From Bradyrhizobium sp. AZCC 1721 (GTDB taxonomy: Bacteria; Pseudomonadota; Alphaproteobacteria; Rhizobiales; Xanthobacteraceae): DNA of 64,000 nt. The notes under the pieces were generated by a model. The model worked only from the letters and a program-made list of their open reading frames with translations, had not been told where the DNA came from and searched no databases. The position numbers were made by a program, and so were the translations under genes. Location: positions 4,331,001-4,395,000 of the forward strand of contig NZ_JAZHSB010000001.1 of NCBI RefSeq assembly GCF_036924715.1, given 5' to 3'. This document shows, piece after piece, positions 53,404 through 61,196 of this stretch (the stretch's first letter is position 1; every line of letters starts with the position of its first letter).

Positions 53404-53700
53404 ATGTCGCACAGGCTTCCCTTCGAGAACCGATGGACCAACAGCACGCACGCCTGGGAATGGAATTGCGCACTTGACCGACTGGGCGTGGCGAACGTGC
53501 GCGCCATGTTCGCGGATCACGAACTGCATCATCCGACCAGACTTAGCGTCACGATGAACATTCCCGCCGGATTCGTTCGCGACTGGCTGGCATTCCACGA
53601 TCGCCGCGCGGCGCGTCAGCAACTGCTTTGGCGAGCCACCGTGATTGCGCTCGCACTTGTCGCAGCAACCGCGGCCGTGCTGGATGTGCTGATCGTGTGA
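53404..53700 (+). CDS. hypothetical protein with C-terminal membrane anchor
   Basis: A 98-residue protein with a soluble N-terminal part rich in aromatic and basic residues (NRWTNSTHAWEWNCALDRLG) and one C-terminal hydrophobic helix (ATVIALALVAATAAVLDVLIV), a possible tail anchor. No family recognised. The ATG at 53404 overlaps an in-frame GTG at 53401, either of which could start it. Confidence 0.65.
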   Translation: MSHRLPFENRWTNSTHAWEWNCALDRLGVANVRAMFADHELHHPTRLSVTMNIPAGFVRDWLAFHDRRAARQQLLWRATVIALALVAATAAVLDVLIV

Positions 53701-53816
53701 AGCGGAGAGCCGCTCGGCGGACGAACCGCGATGCCGGCGTCGCGCTCGGGCGCATTCGAAGGTCTGTTCGGCGCCACGAGTCGCGCCTGCGCGTGGAAGC
53801 GGCTGTCCAACCGCCG

Positions 53817-54710
53817 TCAAATGCTCGCCTTCAGGAAATCAACGAAAGCCCGAACCCGCGGGATGGTTTGCCGCCCCGGCAGGATCAGGGCCGTGATCGG
53901 TTGCGGATCGGGATCATGGCAGTGCGACAGCACCGGAACCAGCCTGCCGTCCTTCACGGCCGCCTCCCCCAGAAAGTCGCCAAACCGCACGAGACCTGCG
54001 CCGGCGAGCGCAAGGTCGAGCAGGAAATCGGCGCTATCAGAGCGGATCGATCCTTTCACCGGCACGATGATCCGTTTGCCTTGCTCGAACATCGGCCATT
54101 GCGCGAGCCGCGAGAAGCCGCTGAGCTGCAGGCAATTGTGTCGGGCGAGATCGGCGGCTTGTTCGGGAATGCCATGGCGCTCCAGATATCGTGGGCTGCC
54201 GGCGATGACGCGCCTGACTTCGCCGAGGCGAACCGCGATCAGCTCGCTATCGCCAAGCGGCCCGACCCGGATCGTGACATCGACCTGGTCGGCGATCGGA
54301 TCGATGCGGTGATCGCTCACCGAAAGATCGACTGCTATTTCTGGAAACCGGTCCATGAACGGCGGCAGCAGTCGCGCAAGCCGGTGCCTTGCGAACGCGG
54401 TGCCGCTGTTGATCCGCAGATGGCCGCGCGGACGTCCATGGACGGAGGCGACATCGGCTTCGGCGGCCTCGACCGCAGCCAGGATACTTCTCGCGTGAAC
54501 CAGGAACGTTTCGCCCTCCTGCGTCAGCACCAGCCGCCGCGTCGTCCGATGCAGCAGTTTGGCCCCGATGCGGCGCTCCAGTCTCGTCACGATCCGGGAG
54601 ACGCCCGAGGCGGTCAGTTCGATTTCGGCGCCCACGGCCGCAAAACTCCCCAGATCGACCGTTCGGACGAAAACCGCGAGGTCTGACATCGGGTGCATCA
54701 GCATATTCAT
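53817..54710 (-). CDS. LysR family transcriptional regulator
   Basis: A 297-residue LysR regulator. HTH region: FAAVGAEIELTASGVSRIVTRLERRIGAKLLHRTTRRL. The effector domain (about 95-297) follows the usual alpha/beta pattern. It is divergent from a tautomerase gene, which it likely regulates. Several Met codons near the start (54710, 54704, 54698 and 54689) make the start uncertain; the first is used. A small inverted repeat in the divergent region (54729-54744) may be the operator. Confidence 0.9.
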   Translation of the reverse strand: MNMLMHPMSDLAVFVRTVDLGSFAAVGAEIELTASGVSRIVTRLERRIGAKLLHRTTRRLVLTQEGETFLVHARSILAAVEAAEADVASVHGRPRGHLRINSGTAFARHRLARLLPPFMDRFPEIAVDLSVSDHRIDPIADQVDVTIRVGPLGDSELIAVRLGEVRRVIAGSPRYLERHGIPEQAADLARHNCLQLSGFSRLAQWPMFEQGKRIIVPVKGSIRSDSADFLLDLALAGAGLVRFGDFLGEAAVKDGRLVPVLSHCHDPDPQPITALILPGRQTIPRVRAFVDFLKASI

Positions 54711-54728
54711 GATTTTTCGGTATCAGTG

Positions 54729-54744
54729 TCTCGCAAAATCGAGA
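54729..54744. promoter_or_regulatory. candidate LysR box between LysR and tautomerase genes
   Basis: tctcg-N6-cgaga, an imperfectly extended dyad, lies 19 bp from the LysR start and 60 bp from the tautomerase start. LysR proteins bind dyads of this kind in divergent promoters. Confidence 0.45.
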
Positions 54745-54803
54745 ATTTATCTCTTTTCTTAGCACGAATAGGACGGAGCTCCCAACGATTTGGAGGTCTT
54801 CCC

Positions 54804-55220
54804 ATGCCCCTCGCCCGCATCGCCGTTCCGGCCCATCTTGCACCGGCCAGAATTCGCGCCCTTGCCGACGCCGTGCACGAGGGTCTCGTCGAGACCTGCG
54901 GCGTGCCGCCCAAGGATCGGTTTCAGCTCGTTTCGACCTACGCGCGCGAAATGATGTTCATTGACCCGACATTCCCGGATGTCGCGCGCACATCGGATGC
55001 GTCGATCATCGAGATTTTGTTTCTCGCAGGGCGCACGGTCGATCAGAAGAAAAATCTGTTTCGGTGGATTGCGAATCGGGCCGTCGACGCCGGATTTTCA
55101 GCAGACGACATCATGATCGCGCTGACTGAAAATGCGCCGGTCGACTGGTCGCTTGGACGCGGACTTGCATTCGGCGACCACCACGCGCCGATGGCAACCA
55201 GCCCAGCGGCCGCCCGCTAA
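54804..55220 (+). CDS. tautomerase family protein
   Basis: A 138-residue protein of the tautomerase superfamily (4-oxalocrotonate tautomerase/MIF-like). After Met1 removal, Pro2 (MPLARIAVPAH) would be the catalytic base. It continues RFQLVSTYAREMMFIDPTF, typical of the longer alphaproteobacterial group. The reaction is unknown. The GGAGG site lies 8 bp before the ATG. It is divergent from the LysR gene at 53817 and convergent with another tautomerase gene. Confidence 0.88.
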   Translation: MPLARIAVPAHLAPARIRALADAVHEGLVETCGVPPKDRFQLVSTYAREMMFIDPTFPDVARTSDASIIEILFLAGRTVDQKKNLFRWIANRAVDAGFSADDIMIALTENAPVDWSLGRGLAFGDHHAPMATSPAAAR

Positions 55221-55264
55221 CAGCAAGCCGTGCGGACGCGCTCGCGCCGTCCGCACGTCGATCT

Positions 55265-55693
55265 TCACGCCGCAGCCTTCCGCGGCGCGACTTCGAGCTG
55301 GCCGGCGATGTAGCGGCACTCCTGGGTGAGGCCACCGAAGCCGTAGGCATCGCCCTTCACTTCATCGACATGGGCGTAGCTCTCCTCGTGCAGCGGCCCG
55401 AGCAATTCGCCCATGCGCTGGAATAGCGCGGCGAGATAGGCTGCCTTCTCGTCCTTGGTGTTGGTGCCTTCGCTGATGTGGACGTCGAGCCAGAAACTAG
55501 CGAGGCTCTGCTCGGCGAGCGATTTGCCGCCGGCGAACCAGTCGGCGGCATCGACTGACTTCACGATGACGGCAGTAACCTTCGGATCCTTGCGCAGGAT
55601 TCGCGCGGTGAGATCGCTGACAGCAGACGCAATCTCGGCCTGCAGCGACGGGGCCTTACGGACGCTGGAATAGGTGACGGTGATGAGCGGCAT
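55265..55693 (-). CDS. 4-oxalocrotonate tautomerase family protein
   Basis: A 142-residue tautomerase superfamily member with Pro2 (MPLITVTYSSVRKAPSLQAEIASAVSDLTARILRKDPK). It resembles the family of tautomerases that act on small keto-enol substrates. It is convergent with the tautomerase at 54804 and divergent from the LysR gene at 55810, so each tautomerase sits beside its own LysR regulator. Confidence 0.88.
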   Translation of the reverse strand: MPLITVTYSSVRKAPSLQAEIASAVSDLTARILRKDPKVTAVIVKSVDAADWFAGGKSLAEQSLASFWLDVHISEGTNTKDEKAAYLAALFQRMGELLGPLHEESYAHVDEVKGDAYGFGGLTQECRYIAGQLEVAPRKAAA

Positions 55694-55766
55694 GGTCGTT
55701 CTCCTTGAGTTGGCGCGCTGGCATTGCGCTTCCCTCTAGCTAGACCCGCGGCCATCATTTTTGTAT

Positions 55767-55793
55767 CTTATCTTTATTCATATCAATGATAAG
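55767..55793. promoter_or_regulatory. candidate LysR operator, cttatc-N15-gataag
   Basis: A 6-bp dyad with a 15-bp AT-rich centre lies between the divergent tautomerase and LysR genes. This AT-rich stretch stands out from the GC-rich surroundings. Confidence 0.45.
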
Positions 55794-55809
55794 TCATGTT
55801 GATGATGCC

Positions 55810-56664
55810 ATGAGCACGCTGGATATCGATACGGTGCAGGCCTTCCTCCTGGTCGCCGAACTGCAAAGTTTCACGCGCGCCGCCGAAGCGCTTGGCACGA
55901 CGCAGGCCGCCGTCAGCATGAAGCTGCAGCGGCTGGAGAGCGTCGTGGGCCGGCGGCTTGTCGAGCGCTCGCCGCGCACCGTCGCGCTGACCGCCGAGGG
56001 CGTTGCCTTCCTGCCCCACGCCCGTGCTTTGATCGAGGCGCATGACCGCGCGCTGTCGGGCGACAAGCCCACGCGTCCGCAATTGTCGCTCGGGATCTCC
56101 GATCACGCCGCGGGCCCCGAACTGGTGCCGTTGCTCGAACGGCTGCATGCGGTGTCGTCGCACTTGGCGCTTTCCGTGACCATCGGCTTCTCGCGCCAGA
56201 TACTCGACGCCTATGATGCCGGCGAATTCGATGCCGTGGTGGTCCGCCAGGAAGGCAGCCGCCGCGGCGGCGAGAAGCTGACTGAAGACGGCTTCGGCTG
56301 GTTTGCCGCCAAAACTCTGGCCTGGCGCCGCGGCGAGACGCTGCCACTGGCGATGCTGGCGCCGCCCTGCGGCGTACGCGCGCTTGCCGTCCGTGCCCTC
56401 GACAAGGCCGGCATCGCCTGGAGCGAGAGCTTTGTCGGCGGCGGTGTCACTGCCGTGGCCGCCGCGGCATTGGCCGGCCTCACGGTAGCGCCACTGGCCC
56501 ACCGGATCGCGCCACCGGGCCTGGTCGATATCGGGCCGGCCGAAGGACTGCCGCGGCTCGCTTCCTCGAAGGTGATGCTGCACTCGAAGGTCAGCGACCC
56601 AGCCAAGCTCGCGGCGCTGCGGACGCTGGCGGCGACATTCAGACGCGTGGCCGCAGCGCGGTAA
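55810..56664 (+). CDS. LysR family transcriptional regulator
   Basis: A 284-residue LysR regulator with HTH region SFTRAAEALGTTQAAVSMKLQRLESVVGRRLVERSPRTVALT. The effector domain follows. It is divergent from the tautomerase at 55265 and likely controls it. The ATG at 55810 matches the family start; an in-frame Met at 55786 gives eight more residues inside the operator-like sequence and is less likely. Confidence 0.9.
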   Translation: MSTLDIDTVQAFLLVAELQSFTRAAEALGTTQAAVSMKLQRLESVVGRRLVERSPRTVALTAEGVAFLPHARALIEAHDRALSGDKPTRPQLSLGISDHAAGPELVPLLERLHAVSSHLALSVTIGFSRQILDAYDAGEFDAVVVRQEGSRRGGEKLTEDGFGWFAAKTLAWRRGETLPLAMLAPPCGVRALAVRALDKAGIAWSESFVGGGVTAVAAAALAGLTVAPLAHRIAPPGLVDIGPAEGLPRLASSKVMLHSKVSDPAKLAALRTLAATFRRVAAAR

Positions 56665-56746
56665 CCCACCATTTCGTTAAAAACCCAAACGGCCGTGGAA
56701 CCAATCGGCAGGACATGCGTTTGCGCCAGTTAAATGGGCAGGTCGG

Positions 56747-58264
56747 ATGTTCAAAAAGGATCAGCAGCAGCAAAGGGATCTATTCGAAAGCGAGCGCAAT
56801 TTCCGACTCCTGGTTGAAGGCGTTTCCGACTACGCGCTCTACATGCTGGATCCGACCGGCGTGGTGACAAGCTGGAACATCGGCGGCCAGCGGATCAAGG
56901 GTTACGCCCCCGCCGAAATCATCGGACAGCATTTTTCCTGCTTTTATACCGACATCGACCGCGCGAATGGCAAGCCGCTTCGCGCCTTGCGCATTGCCCG
57001 GGAACAGGGCCGCTACGAGGAGGATGGCTGGCGCGTTCGCAAGGGCGGCACGTTCTTCTGGGCCAGCGTCGTCATCGACCCGATTTACGAGGACGGCAAG
57101 CTCGTCGGCTTCGCCAAGATCACCCGCGACATTACCGAACGCCGCGAAGCCCAGCTCAAACTCGAACGGATGCACCAGCAGCTCGCGGAATCGCAGAAGC
57201 TCGATGCGCTCGGCCAACTGACCGGCGGCGTGGCGCACGATTTCAATAATCTTCTCATGATCGTCAGCGGCAGCCTTCACACGTTGAAGAAAGCGGTGGG
57301 CAACGATCCCAGGTGCCTGCGGGCGCTGTCGGCGATCGAAGGAGCGACCAAACGCGGCGCCTCCCTCACCAGCCAGTTGCTGACATTCGCGCGGCGGCAG
57401 AGCGTCAATCCGCAGGCCGTCGACGTCGCCGAGCAGATCGATGCGATGCGCGAGGTGCTCGACAGCGGCGTCGGCAACGCGGTGAGCCTGCAGATCGCCG
57501 TCGACCCGGGCGTCTGGCCGGTGATGGTCGACGTCACCGAGTTCGAGACGGCGCTGGTCAACCTCGTCATCAACGCGCGCGACGCCATGACCGGCGGCGG
57601 CGTCATCACGATATCGGCGCACAACGACACGCCAGGTGAGGCCGAGACAGAACATGTCGCGATCTCGGTGGAAGATACCGGTACCGGCATCGCACCCGAT
57701 GTGCTCGGCAAGGTCTTCGATCCCTTCTTCACCACCAAGCCGATCGGAAAGGGCACGGGTCTCGGACTATCGCAGGTTCACGGCTTCGCCCATCAGGCCG
57801 GCGGAACGGTCAAGGTGGCGAGCGAGCTCGGCAAGGGCACGAAGATCACAATCCTGCTGCCGCGAAAGGAGCCCGCTGATGCTGCCGGGGATGTCGACGC
57901 GGTTGAAACCGGCGGAAGCGGCACCGTGCTGCTGGTGGAGGACAATCCTGATGTCGCAGCCGTCAGCACTGGCCTGCTCGAACAGCTCGGCTACACCGTG
58001 CGCAGGGTAGCGAGCGCCGAGGCCGCGTTGCGCGAAATCGAACTCGACGGGATAGACCTCGTCTTCTCCGACATCGTGATGCCCGGCAAGATGGACGGCC
58101 TCGGCCTGGCGCACCATTTGAAGGCCGTCAGACCCGGGCTGCCGATCCTTCTAACCAGCGGCTATAGCGATTCCGCGCGGAATGTGCGCGGCGACTTTCC
58201 GATTCTGCGCAAGCCCTACGAAATCCACGAGCTCAGCCAGGCGATCGCGAAACTGCCGCGGTGA
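56747..58264 (+). CDS. PAS hybrid histidine kinase
   Basis: A 505-residue soluble sensor kinase. A PAS domain (about 15-135, YALYMLDPTGVVTSWNIGGQRIKGY) is followed by a HisKA domain with phospho-His164 (GGVAHDFNNLL), an ATPase domain with N box NLVINARDAM (about 272), G1 DTGTGIAPDV and G2 GKGTGLGLS, and a receiver domain with phosphoacceptor Asp442 (LVFSDIVMPGKMDG). It has no transmembrane helix, so its PAS domain senses an intracellular cue. A partner response regulator is not adjacent. Confidence 0.93.
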   Translation: MFKKDQQQQRDLFESERNFRLLVEGVSDYALYMLDPTGVVTSWNIGGQRIKGYAPAEIIGQHFSCFYTDIDRANGKPLRALRIAREQGRYEEDGWRVRKGGTFFWASVVIDPIYEDGKLVGFAKITRDITERREAQLKLERMHQQLAESQKLDALGQLTGGVAHDFNNLLMIVSGSLHTLKKAVGNDPRCLRALSAIEGATKRGASLTSQLLTFARRQSVNPQAVDVAEQIDAMREVLDSGVGNAVSLQIAVDPGVWPVMVDVTEFETALVNLVINARDAMTGGGVITISAHNDTPGEAETEHVAISVEDTGTGIAPDVLGKVFDPFFTTKPIGKGTGLGLSQVHGFAHQAGGTVKVASELGKGTKITILLPRKEPADAAGDVDAVETGGSGTVLLVEDNPDVAAVSTGLLEQLGYTVRRVASAEAALREIELDGIDLVFSDIVMPGKMDGLGLAHHLKAVRPGLPILLTSGYSDSARNVRGDFPILRKPYEIHELSQAIAKLPR

Positions 58265-58291
58265 TGGCTGGCTGGTGGATCACTGCCCTCC

Positions 58292-59728
58292 TCACAAGAT
58301 CGCCTCGAAGGCGCTGCGCAGCGTTTCGTGCCGGAACACAAAACCGTTGCTGAGCGCCTTGTTCGGCAACACGCGCTGGCCGCCCAGCAGCAATTCATTG
58401 GCGAAATCGCCGCCGATACGACGCAACAGCCCGCCGGGGATGCGGAACACCGCAGGCCGGCGCAGGCGACGGCCAAGCTCTTCGGTGAATTTCAGATTGG
58501 TGACCGGGATCGGCGCCGTCGCGTTGACCGGTCCTGAGATCTCGGGGCGCGCGATCACATGGGCGATCAGGCGGATCAGGTCGTCGCGCTCGATCCACGA
58601 CATCCACTGCCGGCCCGAACCGAGCGGCCCGCCGAGGCCGAACTCGAACGGCGTCAGCATTCGCGTGATGAAGCCGCCGTCGGTGCCGATCACGAGGCCG
58701 ATCCGCAAGTAGACCACCCGCACGCCGTACTCTTCCGCCGGACGCGCTGCCTTTTCCCAGGCGTCGCAGAGTTCATGGCTGAAGCAGGCATGCGACTTGG
58801 CCGATTCCGTCAGCACTTGGTCCTGCCAGAGCCCGTACCAGCCGATCGCCGAGCCTGAGACCAGCACCGCCGGCTTGCGCTCGAGCCGCGCGATCAGACG
58901 GATGACATCGCCAGTCATGTTGATGCGGGAATCCAGGATTTTGCGGCGCTTGGCTTCGGTCCACAGCCCGTTGCCGATCGGCTCGCCCGCGAGATTGACG
59001 ATCGCATCGATACGGGTGTCGGCCGGAAGCTGGTCGAGGCTCGTGATCAGCGTGACCGGCGGCGGCAGCATCTCGATCTTGGCGGGGTTGCGCACCAGCG
59101 CGATCACCTGATGCCCTGCCTCGCTCTGGCCTGCCACCAGGCGGCTGCCGATGAATCCGGTAGCGCCGGTGACCAGCACCGTCTGCCGGTCGGGCAGTTT
59201 TTCGACCAGGCTTGCCGCCGGCGCACTCGTCATTCGCGAAAGGCGCTTTGACGCGGTGAAATCGCGCAGCCCGCATAGGGCAGCGCCGACGGCCGCAGCC
59301 GCCGCGATCAGACTGAGCCATCCTGTGTAAGCCGATTTGACGCCGGTCGGCTGCCCCGCCCAACCGATGAGGACCGGCAGCAGCAGCACCAGAATGGCGC
59401 CGTAATTGATCGCGAGCAGCGTGTGATTGATGCGTTCGCTGGCCGGCAATTTCCGGCTCATGTCCTCCTCGACGAAATCCATCAGCGTGATGACGATTTC
59501 CGCAACGAGCACCACGATGATCAGCATGGCAAAGACGCCGTGCACTTCCAGCCAGCCCAGCACCAGGAACAAGAGGGCGTAGAGCATGTTGCGCAACGCA
59601 TGAAGCTGCAGCTCATAGCGCTGCGATGGTCGCCATGCGAGCCGCTCGGTCAGCTCATGGTGGTAGAACGTGTCGAACACGCCCATCACGACCTGAACGG
59701 CGATCAGGATCCAAAGCAACGACGTCAT
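58292..59728 (-). CDS. membrane-anchored TIGR01777 SDR reductase
   Basis: A 478-residue fusion. Residues 1-165 form a membrane domain with about five helices and conserved-looking His/Glu residues (DTFYHHELTERLAWRPSQRYEL, LHALRNMLYAL, DFVEEDMSRKLPASERINH). A short linker leads to a short-chain dehydrogenase/epimerase of the TIGR01777 family (about 180-478) with Rossmann motif VLVTGATGFIGSRLVAG and NLAGEPIGNGLWTEAKRRKI. Substrates of TIGR01777 reductases are largely unknown. Its start overlaps the DUF4166 stop by 4 bp. Confidence 0.88.
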   Translation of the reverse strand: MTSLLWILIAVQVVMGVFDTFYHHELTERLAWRPSQRYELQLHALRNMLYALLFLVLGWLEVHGVFAMLIIVVLVAEIVITLMDFVEEDMSRKLPASERINHTLLAINYGAILVLLLPVLIGWAGQPTGVKSAYTGWLSLIAAAAAVGAALCGLRDFTASKRLSRMTSAPAASLVEKLPDRQTVLVTGATGFIGSRLVAGQSEAGHQVIALVRNPAKIEMLPPPVTLITSLDQLPADTRIDAIVNLAGEPIGNGLWTEAKRRKILDSRINMTGDVIRLIARLERKPAVLVSGSAIGWYGLWQDQVLTESAKSHACFSHELCDAWEKAARPAEEYGVRVVYLRIGLVIGTDGGFITRMLTPFEFGLGGPLGSGRQWMSWIERDDLIRLIAHVIARPEISGPVNATAPIPVTNLKFTEELGRRLRRPAVFRIPGGLLRRIGGDFANELLLGGQRVLPNKALSNGFVFRHETLRSAFEAIL

Positions 59729-60384
59729 GATGCGGCCTCCATGAACACGGCGGACTGACGAATGAGCCTGCCAAGGCGGGGGTGAACGATCTCGAGCGTG
59801 AAACGGAACGTGCCGCCGCCGAGGTCGGAATGGGTCACGGTGAGATCGCCGGGCGTAAGCCAGGGTGGAAGCAGCAACCGCAACGGCCCGATCTGCATGG
59901 AATAGCCGACGCTGCGAAACACCAGGGCTTCGTGCTCGACCGCTATGCGCAACGCCATGCTGACGCCGTAGCCGACATATTCTTCCAGCCCGGTCGGCCC
60001 GGCGAACCGTTTCGCCGAGTGAATGACCTGCGGAAAGCCGTTGCTGCGCGCGCAGATCCGGGTCCAGATCTGGCCGCCGCTCGCCGCATCTTCGGTCACC
60101 ATCACGGCCATCGAGACGCCGGTCTCAGTGCATAGCGGAAACGGCCCGCCGATCACGCGCGCGAGCTGCGCCAGCCACCAGCCGGCGCGGCTAAAACTCG
60201 CCTCCTCCACCGTGCCGACATAGACGACAGTTTCGCCATCGGCGAAGCGCTTGGAAAATCGCCGCCAGATCGCCAACGGCAGTCGGCCCCACTCCTCGTC
60301 GGGCAACAGATCGTGGAAGCGGTGGTCGTCGAGCAGGATCGAGGCAGGGGTTGCGGGAAACCCGGGTACTCTCGTGGACACCAT
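59725..60384 (-). CDS. DUF4166 protein
   Basis: A 219-residue protein of the DUF4166 family, which in other bacteria is often fused to an SDR reductase. Patterns: LLPDEEWGRLPLAIWRRFSKRFADGETVVYVGTVEEASFSRAGW, MAVMVTEDAASGGQIWTRIC and MQIGPLRLLLPPWLTPGDLTVTHSDLGGGTFRFTLEI. Its role is not known. It is the middle gene of the operon GbsR-like regulator, DUF4166, membrane SDR; it begins 27 bp after the regulator and its stop overlaps the SDR start. Confidence 0.85.
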   Translation of the reverse strand: MVSTRVPGFPATPASILLDDHRFHDLLPDEEWGRLPLAIWRRFSKRFADGETVVYVGTVEEASFSRAGWWLAQLARVIGGPFPLCTETGVSMAVMVTEDAASGGQIWTRICARSNGFPQVIHSAKRFAGPTGLEEYVGYGVSMALRIAVEHEALVFRSVGYSMQIGPLRLLLPPWLTPGDLTVTHSDLGGGTFRFTLEIVHPRLGRLIRQSAVFMEAAS

Positions 60385-60411
60385 CACACGCTCCTGCTCT
60401 GCCCCTCTGCC

Positions 60412-60969
60412 CTATTTGGTTTTCCCCGCCGGCAAGAAGCTGACGATCTTCTCGCCAAGCTTGATCAGCGCGGCCAGCCTCGGCCGCGGCACGTTGAGCA
60501 TCTGCGCGTACCAGCGGTCGACCAGTTCGGTGAAAGCCAGCATTTCCTTCAGCCGCTTGGCCGCGACTGGGCTGATGGTCGGATCGTCAGCGGCGTCGGA
60601 AACGCAGGCACGCAGCGCATCGATGGCCGGATCGATCTCGCGCTCCTTGCGGCGTGCGGCGATCCGCGCCGCCACTTCCCAGATGTCGGTTTCCGCCTCA
60701 AAATGATCGCGCCGGTCGCCGAGAATCGGCACCCGCCGGATCAAATTCCAGGCCAGCAGTTCTTTGATGGAATTGGACACGTTGGACCGCGCCATGCCGA
60801 GCGTCTCGGCGATATCCTCCGCGGTCATCGGCGCCTCGGCGAGATACAGCAGACCGTGGATCTGGCTGACCGAGCGGTTGACGCCCCACTCGTCCCCCAT
60901 ATCACCCCAGTGCAGGATGAACCGCTCGACCACGGCAGGAAGTTTCTTTTTGTCGGTCTTTTCTGTCAT
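60412..60969 (-). CDS. GbsR/MarR family transcriptional regulator
   Basis: A 185-residue winged helix regulator. The GbsR-type N-terminus and MarR-like HTH are seen in WGDMGDEWGVNRSVSQIHGLLYLAEAPMTAEDIAETLGMARSNVSNSIKELLAW. A helical C-terminal half follows. Such proteins repress or activate the operon they head. The ATG lies inside an 18-bp perfect palindrome, so binding there would directly control the operon's own start. Confidence 0.9.
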   Translation of the reverse strand: MTEKTDKKKLPAVVERFILHWGDMGDEWGVNRSVSQIHGLLYLAEAPMTAEDIAETLGMARSNVSNSIKELLAWNLIRRVPILGDRRDHFEAETDIWEVAARIAARRKEREIDPAIDALRACVSDAADDPTISPVAAKRLKEMLAFTELVDRWYAQMLNVPRPRLAALIKLGEKIVSFLPAGKTK

Positions 60970-60977
60970 GACAGAAA
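60960..60977. promoter_or_regulatory. 18-bp perfect palindrome covering the regulator start codon
   Basis: tttctgtca-tgacagaaa is a perfect dyad and contains the regulator's ATG (60967-60969). It is the strongest candidate operator in the window. Its position would block transcription or translation initiation of the whole operon. Confidence 0.8.
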
Positions 60978-61196
60978 TATCTGACGTTACTGTGCGGCTG
61001 TCAAGGCCCCTTGCGGTTTGGAGGACCCTGATCCGCGCATCGAGCTTTCCAAGAGGGTCTTGGTTCCCGAAATGGAACTTGGGTTCGTAGTTCCGTGTTT
61101 TCCCGGTCAGCTCGTTAACCGCCCAGTACCGGTCGCGTCTTAGACTCCGCTGGCACGCTGCCAGCAACGAGGTCTGGCGCGGCATCAAGGCACGGA

